64,000 nucleotides of DNA from Paracoccaceae bacterium (GCA_902602765.1 CACKSH010000004.1:1-64000); one strand, 5' to 3'; counted from the first letter of the stretch, positions 1 to 8,511 are shown. Made by a program: numbers and translations. Notes: generated from the sequence alone by a model not told the origin.

Positions 1-1
1 C

Positions 2-1261
2 GAAGCTTTAAAAGCATTTAATAAGGCAGTTTCTGTAAATCCTAATTATCACCAAGCTATATACAGTATTGGCTTATGCCTCCAAGGTCAGAGCAAGCTC
101 AGCCAAGCCATAAAAACATACCAAAGAACAATTTCTCTAAAACCTGATCACTCTTACGCTTTTTACAACATGGGCCTTTGTTTCCAACTTCAGCAAAATC
201 TCAACGAAGCTGCAACAGCATACAACAAGGCAATATCATTAAAGCCAGAATATTATCCGGCATACAACAACTTAAGCGTTATACTTAAACAACAGGGCAA
301 GTTAGATGCATCGATACAAATGTATGAGAGAGCTCTTTCAGTCGCACCCGACACTGCTAAGGTTAAGATGAATCTATCTATTGTGAAAAGCCTAGCAGTT
401 CCATCATGGCATATAATTATGATGAATGATCACGTACGAAACAAAGCTTATTCAGATGCACTAAAACTTGCAATTAATAGTGATGCACTCGTACTGGAAA
501 TTGGTACTGGTTCAGGTTTGCTAGCAATGTTGGCGGCGAGGGCTGGTGCAAAAAAAGTAATAACATGTGAAACATCCAAGACTATCTCAAGAATCGCAAC
601 AGATATAGTAAAAGAAAATAATTTCAGCAACGAAATCAATATCATCAATAAAAAGTCAACTGACTTGGTTGTTGGCAAGGATCTTCCAGCTAAAGCCGAT
701 GTTATAATATCTGAAGTGCTGTCGGCTGGATTTGTTGGTGAGGGTGTTCAGTCAACTCTTGTAGATGCAAATAGAAGACTATTAGCCCCTAATGGGAAGA
801 TGCTACCAGAGTCTGGCGAAATAAAAATCGCATTACTTGGAGATAGTAAAGAAATAAAAGAAAGTCTCTATGTAGATAACATATGCGGATTTAATTTATC
901 AAAATTTAATATGATAGCTGGTAATAAGTTTTCAATTAAATTGAAAAATAAGCCTACGCTCCTGAGTGAAGCAACAAGCGCTTTCAAAATAGATCTATGC
1001 AATTTACAAAACGTATTTGAAAAAGAAACTGTTTTGAAGCTTTTTGCACAGAAAACCGGGTTTTGTTACGGAATAATACAGTGGATTATAATTAATATAT
1101 TTAAAGAAGTTAAATATGAGAATACTCCTGGTGAGTTAGACTCGCATTGGCCAACGCCAATATATCGCTTCGATGAACCTATTTATGTAACAAAAGGACA
1201 GGAAATAACGATTAAAGCTATGCTTTTAGAAGATTCAGTGTGGTTTGAATACGTAAAATAA
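2..1261 (+). CDS. TPR protein with a PRMT-like (protein arginine methyltransferase) domain, 5' end cut
   Basis: The reading frame is open from base 2, so the gene is truncated by the window edge; 419 codons are visible. Residues 1 to about 125 hold 34-residue TPR units of the same style as the next gene. From about residue 140 a class I SAM methyltransferase follows: motif I VLEIGTGSGLLA near residue 164, a post-I acidic loop (ITCETS), an SEVLSAGFVGEG stretch near 237 that resembles the PRMT double-E loop, LLAPNGKMLPE (motif III), and an SHWPTP loop near 381 matching the PRMT THW loop. Known: PRMTs methylate arginine, and eukaryotic PRMT9 also carries N-terminal TPRs. Inferred: a TPR-guided protein methyltransferase; the substrate is unknown. 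It lies 295 bases before the TPR-sulfotransferase on the same strand. The alternative is a small-molecule methyltransferase. Confidence 0.8.
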   Translation, partial: EALKAFNKAVSVNPNYHQAIYSIGLCLQGQSKLSQAIKTYQRTISLKPDHSYAFYNMGLCFQLQQNLNEAATAYNKAISLKPEYYPAYNNLSVILKQQGKLDASIQMYERALSVAPDTAKVKMNLSIVKSLAVPSWHIIMMNDHVRNKAYSDALKLAINSDALVLEIGTGSGLLAMLAARAGAKKVITCETSKTISRIATDIVKENNFSNEINIINKKSTDLVVGKDLPAKADVIISEVLSAGFVGEGVQSTLVDANRRLLAPNGKMLPESGEIKIALLGDSKEIKESLYVDNICGFNLSKFNMIAGNKFSIKLKNKPTLLSEATSAFKIDLCNLQNVFEKETVLKLFAQKTGFCYGIIQWIIINIFKEVKYENTPGELDSHWPTPIYRFDEPIYVTKGQEITIKAMLLEDSVWFEYVK

Positions 1262-1438
1262 CTTTAAAACTACCACTCGTAAATTAGATATAAATAATCA
1301 GGTTTTTATAGACTATGTCCGAACTTTTAGGTAAAAGATGTATATTATCAAAGAGTTGTTTGTGGGGAGCAGTTTCGAACCCCCAGACATTTATGTTATA
1401 GCTTGATTACTTATAAATCTATAGGGCAGAGGTTTCGG

Positions 1439-1465
1439 TATTAGATACGCCCGCAACTTACGGGC
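1439..1465. repeat. Short motif with hairpin, shared with 4269-4289
   Basis: In the 295-base gap between the two TPR genes, TATTAGATACGC followed by CCGCAAC occurs here (1439-1457) and again at 4269-4289 with a two-base insertion between the halves. Here the second half forms a small hairpin, GCCCG-CAACTTA-CGGGC (1449-1465), which is not preserved at the second site. The two copies bracket the TPR-sulfotransferase gene. The gap holds no ORF that I can support. Confidence 0.35.
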
Positions 1466-1556
1466 AGAATAAAGTGCTATAGTTACTATTATTAATATCA
1501 TCTATATTTGGTTACGTTCAATAAAAAGCTTAAACTATTTTTAATCTCACTTTAAA

Positions 1557-4211
1557 ATGGCGCTAATGGGAATTACACTAGACCAAGCATTACAAAAGGG
1601 GATTGAGGCCCATAAAGCTGGTAATGCTCAGGAAGCTGAGCGCTACTATACTGCCATCCTAAAAGCAAATCCCAAGCATCCTGATACTAACCACAATATG
1701 GGGATCCTGGCCGTTGGTGTTGGTAAAGTTAATCAGGCATTGCCATTCTTTAAAACGGCATTGGAAGCTAACCCAAATATTGCTCAGTTCTGGATTAGTT
1801 ATTTAGATACACTAATAAAGCTAGATCTAATTAACGATGCTAGGGCAGTTTTAAAGAGTGCCAAGCAACAAGACGTAAAAGGAGATGGCTTAGACAATAT
1901 AGAGAAAAAACTTGATGAGCTCATGTTTTTAGTTCGCAATGACGAATCTAAAAAGTTGCAGCGCCAGGACCCTCCGCATATTGAATTACAGTCTCTGATC
2001 ACTCTTTATACAGAAGGTCACTATCAAGAAGCGTTGAATGTAGCTTCAAACTTACTTTTAGAATTTCCAAGTTCTGCCACACTTTTCAATATCATAGGTG
2101 CAGTGAATCAAGGATTAGGAAACCTGATAGAAGCCGAAGAAGCTTTTAAAAAATCAATCTCAATAATGCCCGATTACATAGATGCTCACAATAACATAGG
2201 CCTTACTCTCAAACATCAAGGCAAACTGCAAGAGGCAATAGAAGCTTTCAATACTGCAATCTTACTCAAACCTAATTATGCTGAGGCCTATAATAACAAG
2301 GGAATTGCTCTAAAAGAACAAGGGAAATCGGAAAATGCGATAAAGGCTTATAATAAAGCTATTACCATCAAACCAGATTACGCTGAAGCTCATAATAATT
2401 TAGGCATTGCTCTCAAAGATCAGGGATATTTCGAGGAAGCACTAGAAGTTTTCGAAAAAGCGATTTCCATCAGACCGAAATACGCCGACGCTCATAATAA
2501 TAAAGGTGTCACTCTCAAAGATCTGGGAAAATTAGATCAGGCAATAGTGGCTTTCAACAGGGCTCTTTCCGTTAAGCCAAATTATTCTAATGCCCATTAC
2601 AACATTGGAAACACTCTCAGAGAACAGGGGCAGCTGCACGAAGCGATAGCAGCTTATAAAGAAGCGCTCCTGCTCAAGCCCGATTATGTTGACGCCTACA
2701 ACAATGCGGGCGTTGCATTTAAAGATAATGGTGAGCTGGAAATGGCGTTGGAGGCTTATAAAAAAGCACTTTCGATTAAGCCTAATTTTGCTGAAGCTTA
2801 CAATAACATGGGAGTTGCACTCAGAGAACAAGGCGAAATGGAAATGGCGCTAGAGGCATATAAAAAGGCACTTTCCATTGAACCTGATTATGTTGAGGCT
2901 CACAATAACATGGGATTTGCGCTACAAAGTCAAGGCAAGCTAGATGAGGCGTTAGAAGCTTACAATAAGGCTTTGTTACTGAAATCTGATTTTGCAGAGG
3001 CCTATAACAATATGGGTATTACTCTCAAAGAAAAAGGCGAGCCGGCAATGGCACTAGAAGCTTACAATAAAGCCTTGTCACTGAAGCCTGATTTTGCAGA
3101 AGCTCATAATAACGTGGGAATTACTTTGCAAGATCAAGGCAACCTAGAAGAAGCAAAAGAGGCTTACAGGAAAGCTCTTATTCTAAAACCTTATTTTGCA
3201 GAAGCGCATCGCCATTTAAGCGCTATAAAAAAATATACAATTAACGATCCTCATTTTATTCAGGTAAAAGATATGTACAAAAAACAGGGTCTTGATGAGG
3301 TTTCTAAGGGAAATTTAAGTTTTGCATTGGCTAAGATGCATGAAGATATTGGAGAATTTGATAGCGCTTTTAAGTATCTATCTGAAGGTAACGCCCTGCG
3401 AAAGAAATTCATAAATTATTCTATTGATCAAGATAAAAATCGGTTCAAGGCATTTAAAAGGACACAGCAAAATCTATTAGCCAAATCTCTCAAAATAAAT
3501 GAAAATTCTATAAATCTAAAACCAATTTTTATTCTTGGCATGCCAAGATCAGGAACATCGCTTGTCGAGCAAATAATATCGTCACACTCCAAGGTAACTG
3601 GTGCTGGTGAATTAAAATACATATCTAAGTATGGCTTTAAATTATCAGCTGGTGTTAGCTCTGCAAACACTAAAACTGTCAGAGAGTTTAGAGAGAAATA
3701 TCTTTTCGAATTATCAAAGATATCACATTGTAATGATTTTGTTACTGATAAAATGCCGCAAAACTTTTGCTTTATACCATTAATCTGTGCAGCTTTTCCC
3801 GAAGCTAAAATCATACACATTCGAAGAGATCCAAGAGCAACATGTTGGTCAAACTACAAACAATATTTTGTAAGTAAAGATTTACTTTATTGCTATGATC
3901 TTCAGGATGTAGTTGCATATTACAAGCTATATAGCGATCTGATGAAATTTTGGGACTCCGAATACTGTAATAGAATTTATAATTTGAGCTATGAAAAACT
4001 CACGATTAACCAAGAAAAAGAAACTAAGAAATTGATTAAACATCTGGGAATTGAATGGGAAAAGGCCTGCCTATCGCCGCATAAGAACAGACGTAGTGTC
4101 AAAACTGCCTCACAACAACAGGTTAGACAAAAGATCTATCAGGGAAGCTCTAATGCTTGGCGTAAATATGAACCATTTCTTGATGGTGCATTTGATACCT
4201 TACCAGCTTAA
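1557..4211 (+). CDS. TPR-repeat sulfotransferase
   Basis: An 884-residue protein. The N-terminal part has degenerate TPRs, and residues 210-549 are ten consecutive, exactly 34-residue TPR units of the A(H/Y)NN.G..L...G....A type. The C-terminal 260 residues are a PAPS-dependent sulfotransferase: the 5'-phosphosulfate loop GMPRSGTSLVEQI starts at residue 661 and the 3'-phosphate motif IIHIRRDPRATCWSNY at about 752. The domain resembles the Sulfotransfer_1/3 and tyrosylprotein-sulfotransferase-like families that occur fused to TPRs in marine alphaproteobacteria. The likely role is transfer of sulfate from PAPS to a protein or a surface glycan; the acceptor cannot be told from sequence. No strong Shine-Dalgarno precedes the ATG, and the nearby fourth-codon ATG (1566) is an alternative start. 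Its neighbour upstream carries the same TPR style fused to a methyltransferase. Confidence 0.9.
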   Translation: MALMGITLDQALQKGIEAHKAGNAQEAERYYTAILKANPKHPDTNHNMGILAVGVGKVNQALPFFKTALEANPNIAQFWISYLDTLIKLDLINDARAVLKSAKQQDVKGDGLDNIEKKLDELMFLVRNDESKKLQRQDPPHIELQSLITLYTEGHYQEALNVASNLLLEFPSSATLFNIIGAVNQGLGNLIEAEEAFKKSISIMPDYIDAHNNIGLTLKHQGKLQEAIEAFNTAILLKPNYAEAYNNKGIALKEQGKSENAIKAYNKAITIKPDYAEAHNNLGIALKDQGYFEEALEVFEKAISIRPKYADAHNNKGVTLKDLGKLDQAIVAFNRALSVKPNYSNAHYNIGNTLREQGQLHEAIAAYKEALLLKPDYVDAYNNAGVAFKDNGELEMALEAYKKALSIKPNFAEAYNNMGVALREQGEMEMALEAYKKALSIEPDYVEAHNNMGFALQSQGKLDEALEAYNKALLLKSDFAEAYNNMGITLKEKGEPAMALEAYNKALSLKPDFAEAHNNVGITLQDQGNLEEAKEAYRKALILKPYFAEAHRHLSAIKKYTINDPHFIQVKDMYKKQGLDEVSKGNLSFALAKMHEDIGEFDSAFKYLSEGNALRKKFINYSIDQDKNRFKAFKRTQQNLLAKSLKINENSINLKPIFILGMPRSGTSLVEQIISSHSKVTGAGELKYISKYGFKLSAGVSSANTKTVREFREKYLFELSKISHCNDFVTDKMPQNFCFIPLICAAFPEAKIIHIRRDPRATCWSNYKQYFVSKDLLYCYDLQDVVAYYKLYSDLMKFWDSEYCNRIYNLSYEKLTINQEKETKKLIKHLGIEWEKACLSPHKNRRSVKTASQQQVRQKIYQGSSNAWRKYEPFLDGAFDTLPA
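2184..3203 (+). repeat. Ten tandem 102-bp units encoding TPRs
   Basis: Ten in-frame units of exactly 102 bases (34 codons) run without indels from the A of the first AHNN motif to the codon before AHRHL. Units share DNA-level blocks around the GCT-CATAATAA and AAAGCT parts, so the array could expand or contract by recombination. It is a coding repeat inside the TPR-sulfotransferase gene and not a CRISPR array. Confidence 0.9.
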
Positions 4212-4370
4212 TAAATCACCTAACAGTTTTAGCGCGCACTATGCATGCGCCACCCACCCCTATAGGAATATTAGATACGCTTCCGCAACAGATGAAATTA
4301 TTAGTGTCAATACTTCTTTCTCTAGTACTCAATTACTCTGTCGGTACTGTCTCATAACTATTACTCAGCC

Positions 4371-4649
4371 CTAACTTTGGATCATCGTCGGTCGACCAAA
4401 GACTTGGCACAGTCTTGCGACAGGAGGCTTGTTTCCAATTTCGGTGGCTTTTTTGCATTCAATTGATATTGGCAATTCTCGCCTGACTTCATCGTCCATT
4501 GTTATATCTTCACCGTTGGCACTCGTAACTTGCAAGTGGATCAGATCTGGATTGATTTTTGGTAATTTGCTTAACTCCTCTACTACCGCCAGTTGTAAAG
4601 ACTGACCCTTGAGTTTGCGCAGATGTGACTCAGCAGTATTCTTGATCAA
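4371..4649 (-). pseudogene. Phage-type PDDEXK nuclease/resolvase-like protein, probably a remnant
   Basis: A 92-residue ORF with a TTG start (4649) preceded by a strong Shine-Dalgarno (AGGGAGG, 6-7 bases away). Features match a small phage protein with a PDDEXK-like core: a basic start (HLRKLKGQSLQ), then SANGEDI, then ELPISIECKK, corresponding to the D...ExK catalytic pattern I know from phage Holliday-junction-resolvase-like proteins (K.KGR.LQ..., GEDI, FP.SVECK). After ECKK the usual LN.W.AL.QA continuation is missing and the tail (GNKPPVARLCQVFGR) does not look like the family, suggesting a truncation or frameshift. It overlaps by 20 bases the end of a second phage-like ORF upstream. The nearest other genes are unrelated, so I read it as an orphan phage scar. 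Confidence 0.5.
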
Positions 4650-4773
4650 GATAATCCTCCCTGAAATTCAGTTCAGATTTTTCAAAGAATTTTTCGCCAA
4701 GGCGTTGAGCATCCCGTTTCATTAGGGATTGCATTGTTTGATCATAATAAAGATCTGGATTGAGTTTTCCCAC
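4630..4773 (-). pseudogene. Small phage-like ORF upstream of the nuclease remnant
   Basis: On the minus strand a 47-codon frame from a GTG at 4773 ends in TGA at 4630-4632, overlapping the start of the nuclease ORF in the manner of a phage operon. It reads VGKLNPDLYYDQTMQ..., with an acidic, aromatic tail (FREDYLDQEYC). An in-frame stop lies only 14 codons further upstream and no ATG exists between, so the 5' part is missing or the gene is broken. I cannot name a family; the coupling to the nuclease ORF and the amino-acid composition are the only evidence that it was once coding. Confidence 0.3.
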
Positions 4774-5053
4774 CTGTTGGTACGCATGAAAATTATTTGT
4801 AGCATTGTCCTTTCATGGGAGTTTCGGACAGTATTGAAGTAAGTAGTCTATTATATTTTCGAGATAACTTCGCCTAAATATACAGGCGCTTCCGTCTAAG
4901 CCATAGGTTAGTCTGTTTATGTAACTAAATTTTCACATATTTTTGGAGATTTGTCGAGTTTTTCGTACCCAAATATAACTGAATGTGCAACTAAACATAT
5001 ATAGCGTGCCACTTGTAACATACTATTATTATTGTGTTTTATAGAATTTGGTC

Positions 5054-5081
5054 AGGAGTTCAATCCTCCCCAGCAGCACCA
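5054..5081 (+). other. tRNA 3'-end-like fragment (T-arm plus CCA)
   Basis: The bases read as the end of a tRNA: a four-pair T-stem (GGAG/CTCC), a seven-base loop TTCAATC, a seven-base acceptor strand CAGCAGC, then discriminator A and CCA. No matching 5' acceptor (GCTGCTG), D-arm or anticodon arm is found within a tRNA length upstream, so this is not a complete gene. Because phage-like remnants lie a few hundred bases to the left, it may be an attachment-site scar from integration into a tRNA. The stretch 4774-5128 otherwise holds no gene that I can see apart from a weak hairpin (CGCCT/AGGCG near 4870-4888). Confidence 0.35.
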
Positions 5082-5128
5082 TTATTTTGCAGCATTGACC
5101 AAAATTTTATTTTCAAGCACAGTACGGT

Positions 5129-5656
5129 ATGAAAAAAAATGATGATATTGGTACTTGGTCTGCCAATGAAACTATTTACAGTGCAGGAGCCCCACCAGAG
5201 TACAATTACCTTGTGATTGAAGGAAGTGTTCAAATAAAAGCCCCAAATGGCCACTATTTAGGTCATGTGGGTCAAGGTGAGCTATTCGGCGAGGCATCAT
5301 TTATACTGGGAACAAAACGATCCACAACAGTAGTTGCAGGCTCAGAAGGCCTTAAAGCTAAGTTTATTCCACCGAAGCATATTCTTCAAAAACTCGAAAA
5401 AGATGTCTTTTTAAATGCACTAGTCAGAAAATTAGAAAAACGTTTGGACGCATCTAATACAGAAACGGTAAATAGGTCTATCAAAATTACGCAAGCGGTT
5501 GAACAGCTGAATATCTTATTATCTGAGATCAGTAAGTTTGGCGAAAATATCAAAAAAGACCATCCCGATGCAGAAATTTTAATATCGAAACTTTCAGATG
5601 TGACAAAAAGTTTAGAAAAAATACAAATTGATTTAAACATCTTTGAGCGACCATAA
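5129..5656 (+). CDS. Cyclic-nucleotide-binding-domain protein without a DNA-binding domain
   Basis: A 175-residue protein. Residues 1 to about 95 form a cNMP-binding beta-roll (YLVIEGSVQIKAPNGHYLGHVGQGELFGEASFI in overlapping parts), with a phosphate-binding cassette FGEASFILGTKRSTTVVA that keeps the Gly, Glu and Arg seen in CRP/PKA-type domains. Residues 100-175 are charged and helical with a likely coiled coil; there is no helix-turn-helix and no enzymatic domain. It may therefore act as a small ligand-sensing partner protein. The start has only a poor Shine-Dalgarno. It stands alone between the phage-like scar and two small unknown genes. The domain call is firm; the physiological role is unknown. 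Confidence 0.75.
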   Translation: MKKNDDIGTWSANETIYSAGAPPEYNYLVIEGSVQIKAPNGHYLGHVGQGELFGEASFILGTKRSTTVVAGSEGLKAKFIPPKHILQKLEKDVFLNALVRKLEKRLDASNTETVNRSIKITQAVEQLNILLSEISKFGENIKKDHPDAEILISKLSDVTKSLEKIQIDLNIFERP

Positions 5657-5751
5657 TTTTAACAATCTTCGAAAAAAGTTTTGCTTTTTCAGAAAGTTGG
5701 TGCATAGTAATCGTGCTGATTGGGCAGCTTAAAAGTTATAATGAGGCTATT

Positions 5752-5937
5752 ATGGCATTTTATAATCCAGCTGCTAAAGAAGCTATTCTTTATTACGCGC
5801 AAGTTATGGCAGGTTCTTGGGGCTATAAACCTATTGTTTATGCTAAACGAATGGGTTGGTTAGATACGGACGAAAAAGTGACAATTGAGGGTCAAAAGCT
5901 TGCGAAATGGATTTTTGAGAGCGAATCTGAATTTTAA
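5752..5937 (+). CDS. Small conserved-looking hypothetical protein
   Basis: I choose the ATG at 5752 because GAGG lies five bases upstream (GAGGCTATTATG); an upstream in-frame start lacks such a site. The product has 61 residues, is soluble-looking, and is rich in aromatic residues (AFYNPAAKEAILYYAQ, SWGYKPIVYAKRMGW). It has no signal peptide or membrane segment. I do not recognise a family. It is on the same strand as the cyclic-nucleotide-binding protein, about 95 bases downstream of it. Confidence 0.55.
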   Translation: MAFYNPAAKEAILYYAQVMAGSWGYKPIVYAKRMGWLDTDEKVTIEGQKLAKWIFESESEF

Positions 5938-6045
5938 CAGGTTTTTTCCAATTGTTTTTCACAATCTTTGATTGATTTTTTTTGCACAATTGCTTGAAAA
6001 AATTTTTACGCTATTTATCATTCAATAATATAATGGAGAGCACAA

Positions 6046-6153
6046 ATGAAGATCCATTTTGTGATTGGGGTTAAAAGCTTACGGGAGTTGGAACTACCCT
6101 TACCTTTGTTTTACCTTATTTGTCTCTATGACAAACTCGTTAAATTAGCATAA
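6046..6153 (+). CDS. Possible 35-residue small ORF
   Basis: An ATG with GGAG seven bases upstream opens a 35-codon frame, MKIHFVIGVKSLRELELP..., ending in TAA seven bases before the next gene. It has a short basic start and a Leu-rich hydrophobic second half (LPLFYLICLYDKLVKLA). It could be a small translated peptide or leader to the downstream membrane-protein gene. There is no similarity that I can name. Confidence 0.25.
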   Translation: MKIHFVIGVKSLRELELPLPLFYLICLYDKLVKLA

Positions 6154-6160
6154 ATCAATT

Positions 6161-6376
6161 ATGTTTGATCCAGAAAAACTAAATGAGTATAAGATTAGAA
6201 TTTTACTATCTTTATTTATTATTTTATTCGTCATATTTGCCGTTGTCTACCGAGGTACATATGGACTTGCTAGTATAGAAGTAATTTTTGTAGGAATGTT
6301 GTTTTCTACGGTCAGTTTATTACACGCTAGTTGGGCAATTTTTAAAATTAAACAACTTAATAAAAAGAAAAACTAA
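6161..6376 (+). CDS. Small two-helix membrane protein
   Basis: A 71-residue protein. A charged N-terminus (MFDPEKLNEYKIR) is followed by a transmembrane segment at about residues 13-32, a short loop with Tyr and Gly, a second segment at about 38-62, and a basic tail (KIKQLNKKKN). The layout suggests both ends in the cytoplasm. No family is recognised. It ends convergently with tyrC, 32 bases apart. Confidence 0.55.
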   Translation: MFDPEKLNEYKIRILLSLFIILFVIFAVVYRGTYGLASIEVIFVGMLFSTVSLLHASWAIFKIKQLNKKKN

Positions 6377-6408
6377 CACAAAACATAAATAATCAGTATT
6401 TTATGCGA

Positions 6409-7341
6409 TTAGTCACCTTCACTTTTTTCGACTAAACTCCGCCCAAAATCTGGAGCCTCTGTGTCTTGTCCAGCTTCAACGATACCTCGACGAATTGCCC
6501 GAGTTCTTGTAAAATAGTCAAACAACCTTTTCCCATCGTCAGTTCTTATAGCACTTTGTAAAGAAAAAAGCTCTTCGGTAAATCGTCCTAATATTTCTAG
6601 AGTGGCCTCCTTATTAGCGAGGAAAACATCTCTCCACATAGTTGGATCACTAGATGCGATCCGCGTAAAATCTCTAAATCCAGCAGCTGAGTAGTTTATA
6701 ACTTCTTTATCTGTGACTTTGCTTAGATCATCAGCGACACCAACCATTGTGTAAGCAATCAGATGAGGAGTATGACTTGTCACCGCTAATACCAAATCGT
6801 GATGGTCAGCATCCATCTGATCTACTAGTGCACCCATTCCAGTCCACAGACAAGTAAGCTTCGCAACTGCTTTTGGAGTGCTAGATACCGTTGGAACTAA
6901 TATACACCATCGATTTTCAAACAAACTTGAGAAACCACTTTCAGGACCTGAATGCTCTGTACCAGCGAGTGGGTGAGCTGGTACAAAATGCACATCTTGC
7001 GGGATAAGAGGCTCAACGGCATCTAACACTGCTCTTTTTACTGAACCAACATCAGACAAAGTTGCACCCTTTTTTAAATAAGGTATGATCTGTTCGACTA
7101 CCTCTCTCATGACACCAACTGGAGTACAAAGAACCACTAAGTCTGCATCGTTTACTGTGTCCTTAAGGTTATCAAAAACGTGATCACAAAGGCCAATAGA
7201 CTTTGCAGTGTCTCGGGTTTTTTTAGACTTAGCAAATCCTACAACTTCCTTAGCGAGGTTCCCCCGTCGGATTGACCAAAACATAGAAGAGGCAATCAAA
7301 CCAAGCCCAATGAGGGCAACACGATTATAAACTACAGTCAT
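6409..7341 (-). CDS. tyrC: Prephenate/cyclohexadienyl dehydrogenase
   Basis: A 310-residue protein in the prephenate dehydrogenase family, which oxidatively decarboxylates prephenate (or arogenate) with NAD(P)+ on the way to tyrosine. It begins with a Rossmann motif [12 protein letters not shown], then [18 protein letters not shown], and the family's [17 protein letters not shown] active-site segment with its conserved His residues. The start used is ATG at 7341, preceded by GGAGAG; this ATG overlaps the hisC stop as ATGA, and a longer upstream frame has no ribosome site. Translational coupling with hisC, an aromatic/histidinol-phosphate aminotransferase, fits the tyrosine pathway. The C-terminus after residue 290 is variable. 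Confidence 0.93.
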   Translation of the reverse strand: MTVVYNRVALIGLGLIASSMFWSIRRGNLAKEVVGFAKSKKTRDTAKSIGLCDHVFDNLKDTVNDADLVVLCTPVGVMREVVEQIIPYLKKGATLSDVGSVKRAVLDAVEPLIPQDVHFVPAHPLAGTEHSGPESGFSSLFENRWCILVPTVSSTPKAVAKLTCLWTGMGALVDQMDADHHDLVLAVTSHTPHLIAYTMVGVADDLSKVTDKEVINYSAAGFRDFTRIASSDPTMWRDVFLANKEATLEILGRFTEELFSLQSAIRTDDGKRLFDYFTRTRAIRRGIVEAGQDTEAPDFGRSLVEKSEGD

Positions 7342-8423
7342 TTCACGCTCTCCAAGAAACTTCGGACTGATGCGTATACCCGCTTGCATGCGACTTCATC
7401 CCCAATGGTAATTCTTAAACAATTTGGGAGGTTGTAGTTTGCTACTTGCCTAACCAGAAGGCCTTCATTACTCAGAAATTTATAGCATGCTCTTGCCTCT
7501 TCTGATCCTTTAAAGCGTGCCAGAATAAAATTTGCACAAGATTTATCAGATTCAATACCAAGGTTAGACAAAGAGTTGGATAGCCATTCACGTAGTCTAG
7601 TATTTTCGTTCATACATTTTTCTACGTAATCTACATCTGTTAGCGCAGAATTTGCTGCTGCAAGTGCAAGCGTTGACAAATTAAAAGGACCACGAATACG
7701 ATTAAGAATATCAATCACATGCTTTGAACCATACCCCCAGCCAATTCTCAAGCCACCAAGTCCATACATTTTAGAAAATGTTCGGGTCATAAAAACATTT
7801 TCTCTCTCATGGATTAAACTCGCACCACCGTCAAAATTTGGCACGTATTCTGCGTAAGCACCGTCTAGAACTAAAATACAAGTTTCTGGAATACCATCCG
7901 CTAACCGTTGAACTTTATGAGCATCGATCATTGTACCTGTAGGATTATTTGGATTAGCTATAAAAATTAATTTAGTACTTTCACTACAGGCCTCTAAGAT
8001 TGCGTCAACATCGGTGTAGCGATTGTTCTCTCGGACTTCTACGGGTTTAGCTCCTGCTGCCAATGTAGATATTTTATACATCCCAAAGCCATGCTCGGTA
8101 TGAATAACTTCATCCCCTGGCCCAGCAAAAGCGTAGCATAAAAATGAAATTATTTCATCACTTCCCACCCCACAAATAATATTTTTCTCGTTCAGTCCAA
8201 AAAGTGCAGCAATTGCCTCACGTAAGTCTAAATGATTAGTAGAGGGATATAAATGTACTTCAGCCGCATGCCTTGTAATCGCATCGATAGATTTCCTGCT
8301 TGGACCGTAGGGATTCTCGTTTGAACTAAGCTTTATAAAATTCTCTTCTTCAGCTTTTGGTGCAGAACCCGCTTCATATAAAGCAATATCTAAGATTCCT
8401 GGTTTTGGTTCAGCTTTTAACAT
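7338..8423 (-). CDS. hisC: Histidinol-phosphate/aromatic aminotransferase
   Basis: A 361-residue fold-type I PLP enzyme. Visible are [10 protein letters not shown] near the N-terminus, the NPNNPTGT motif, DGAYAEYV, and the PLP-lysine segment [16 protein letters not shown]. HisC-family enzymes transaminate histidinol phosphate and often phenylalanine or tyrosine precursors. Its ATGA junction with tyrC suggests that the aromatic role matters here. The ATG is preceded by AGAAATTC-type weak spacing after the rpsD terminator, so transcription probably starts in the 109-base gap to rpsD or reads through. Confidence 0.92.
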   Translation of the reverse strand: MLKAEPKPGILDIALYEAGSAPKAEEENFIKLSSNENPYGPSRKSIDAITRHAAEVHLYPSTNHLDLREAIAALFGLNEKNIICGVGSDEIISFLCYAFAGPGDEVIHTEHGFGMYKISTLAAGAKPVEVRENNRYTDVDAILEACSESTKLIFIANPNNPTGTMIDAHKVQRLADGIPETCILVLDGAYAEYVPNFDGGASLIHERENVFMTRTFSKMYGLGGLRIGWGYGSKHVIDILNRIRGPFNLSTLALAAANSALTDVDYVEKCMNENTRLREWLSNSLSNLGIESDKSCANFILARFKGSEEARACYKFLSNEGLLVRQVANYNLPNCLRITIGDEVACKRVYASVRSFLESVK

Positions 8424-8471
8424 AGAATTTCTCCATACATATAATTACATCGGACCGCTTATTTTGACCAC

Positions 8472-8511
8472 TAAAAACAAAAAATGCCGCAACGGATAAC
8501 CGCTACGGCAT
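8472..8511 (-). terminator. Intrinsic terminator after rpsD
   Basis: On the minus strand ATGCCGTAGCGG-TTAT-CCGTTGCGGCAT forms a 12-pair stem (two G-U pairs) with a four-base loop, followed directly by TTTTTTG. It begins 22 bases downstream of the rpsD stop and precedes hisC, so it should end rpsD transcripts and insulate the tyrC operon. Confidence 0.9.

Noticed and set aside
1353-1383. Second T-arm-like stretch (GGGG...GTTTCGAACCCCC)
   Set aside because: The stem does not pair in the tRNA T-arm register, there is no CCA end and no acceptor partner; probably chance.
2184-3203. Regular 102-base repeats that could suggest a repeat array such as CRISPR
   Set aside because: The units are in frame, have no spacer/repeat alternation and encode canonical TPRs.
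4051-4374. Open frame overlapping the end of the TPR-sulfotransferase gene
   Set aside because: It is an out-of-frame shadow of the gene for its first half, with no ribosome site, and has low-complexity, unprotein-like content after it.
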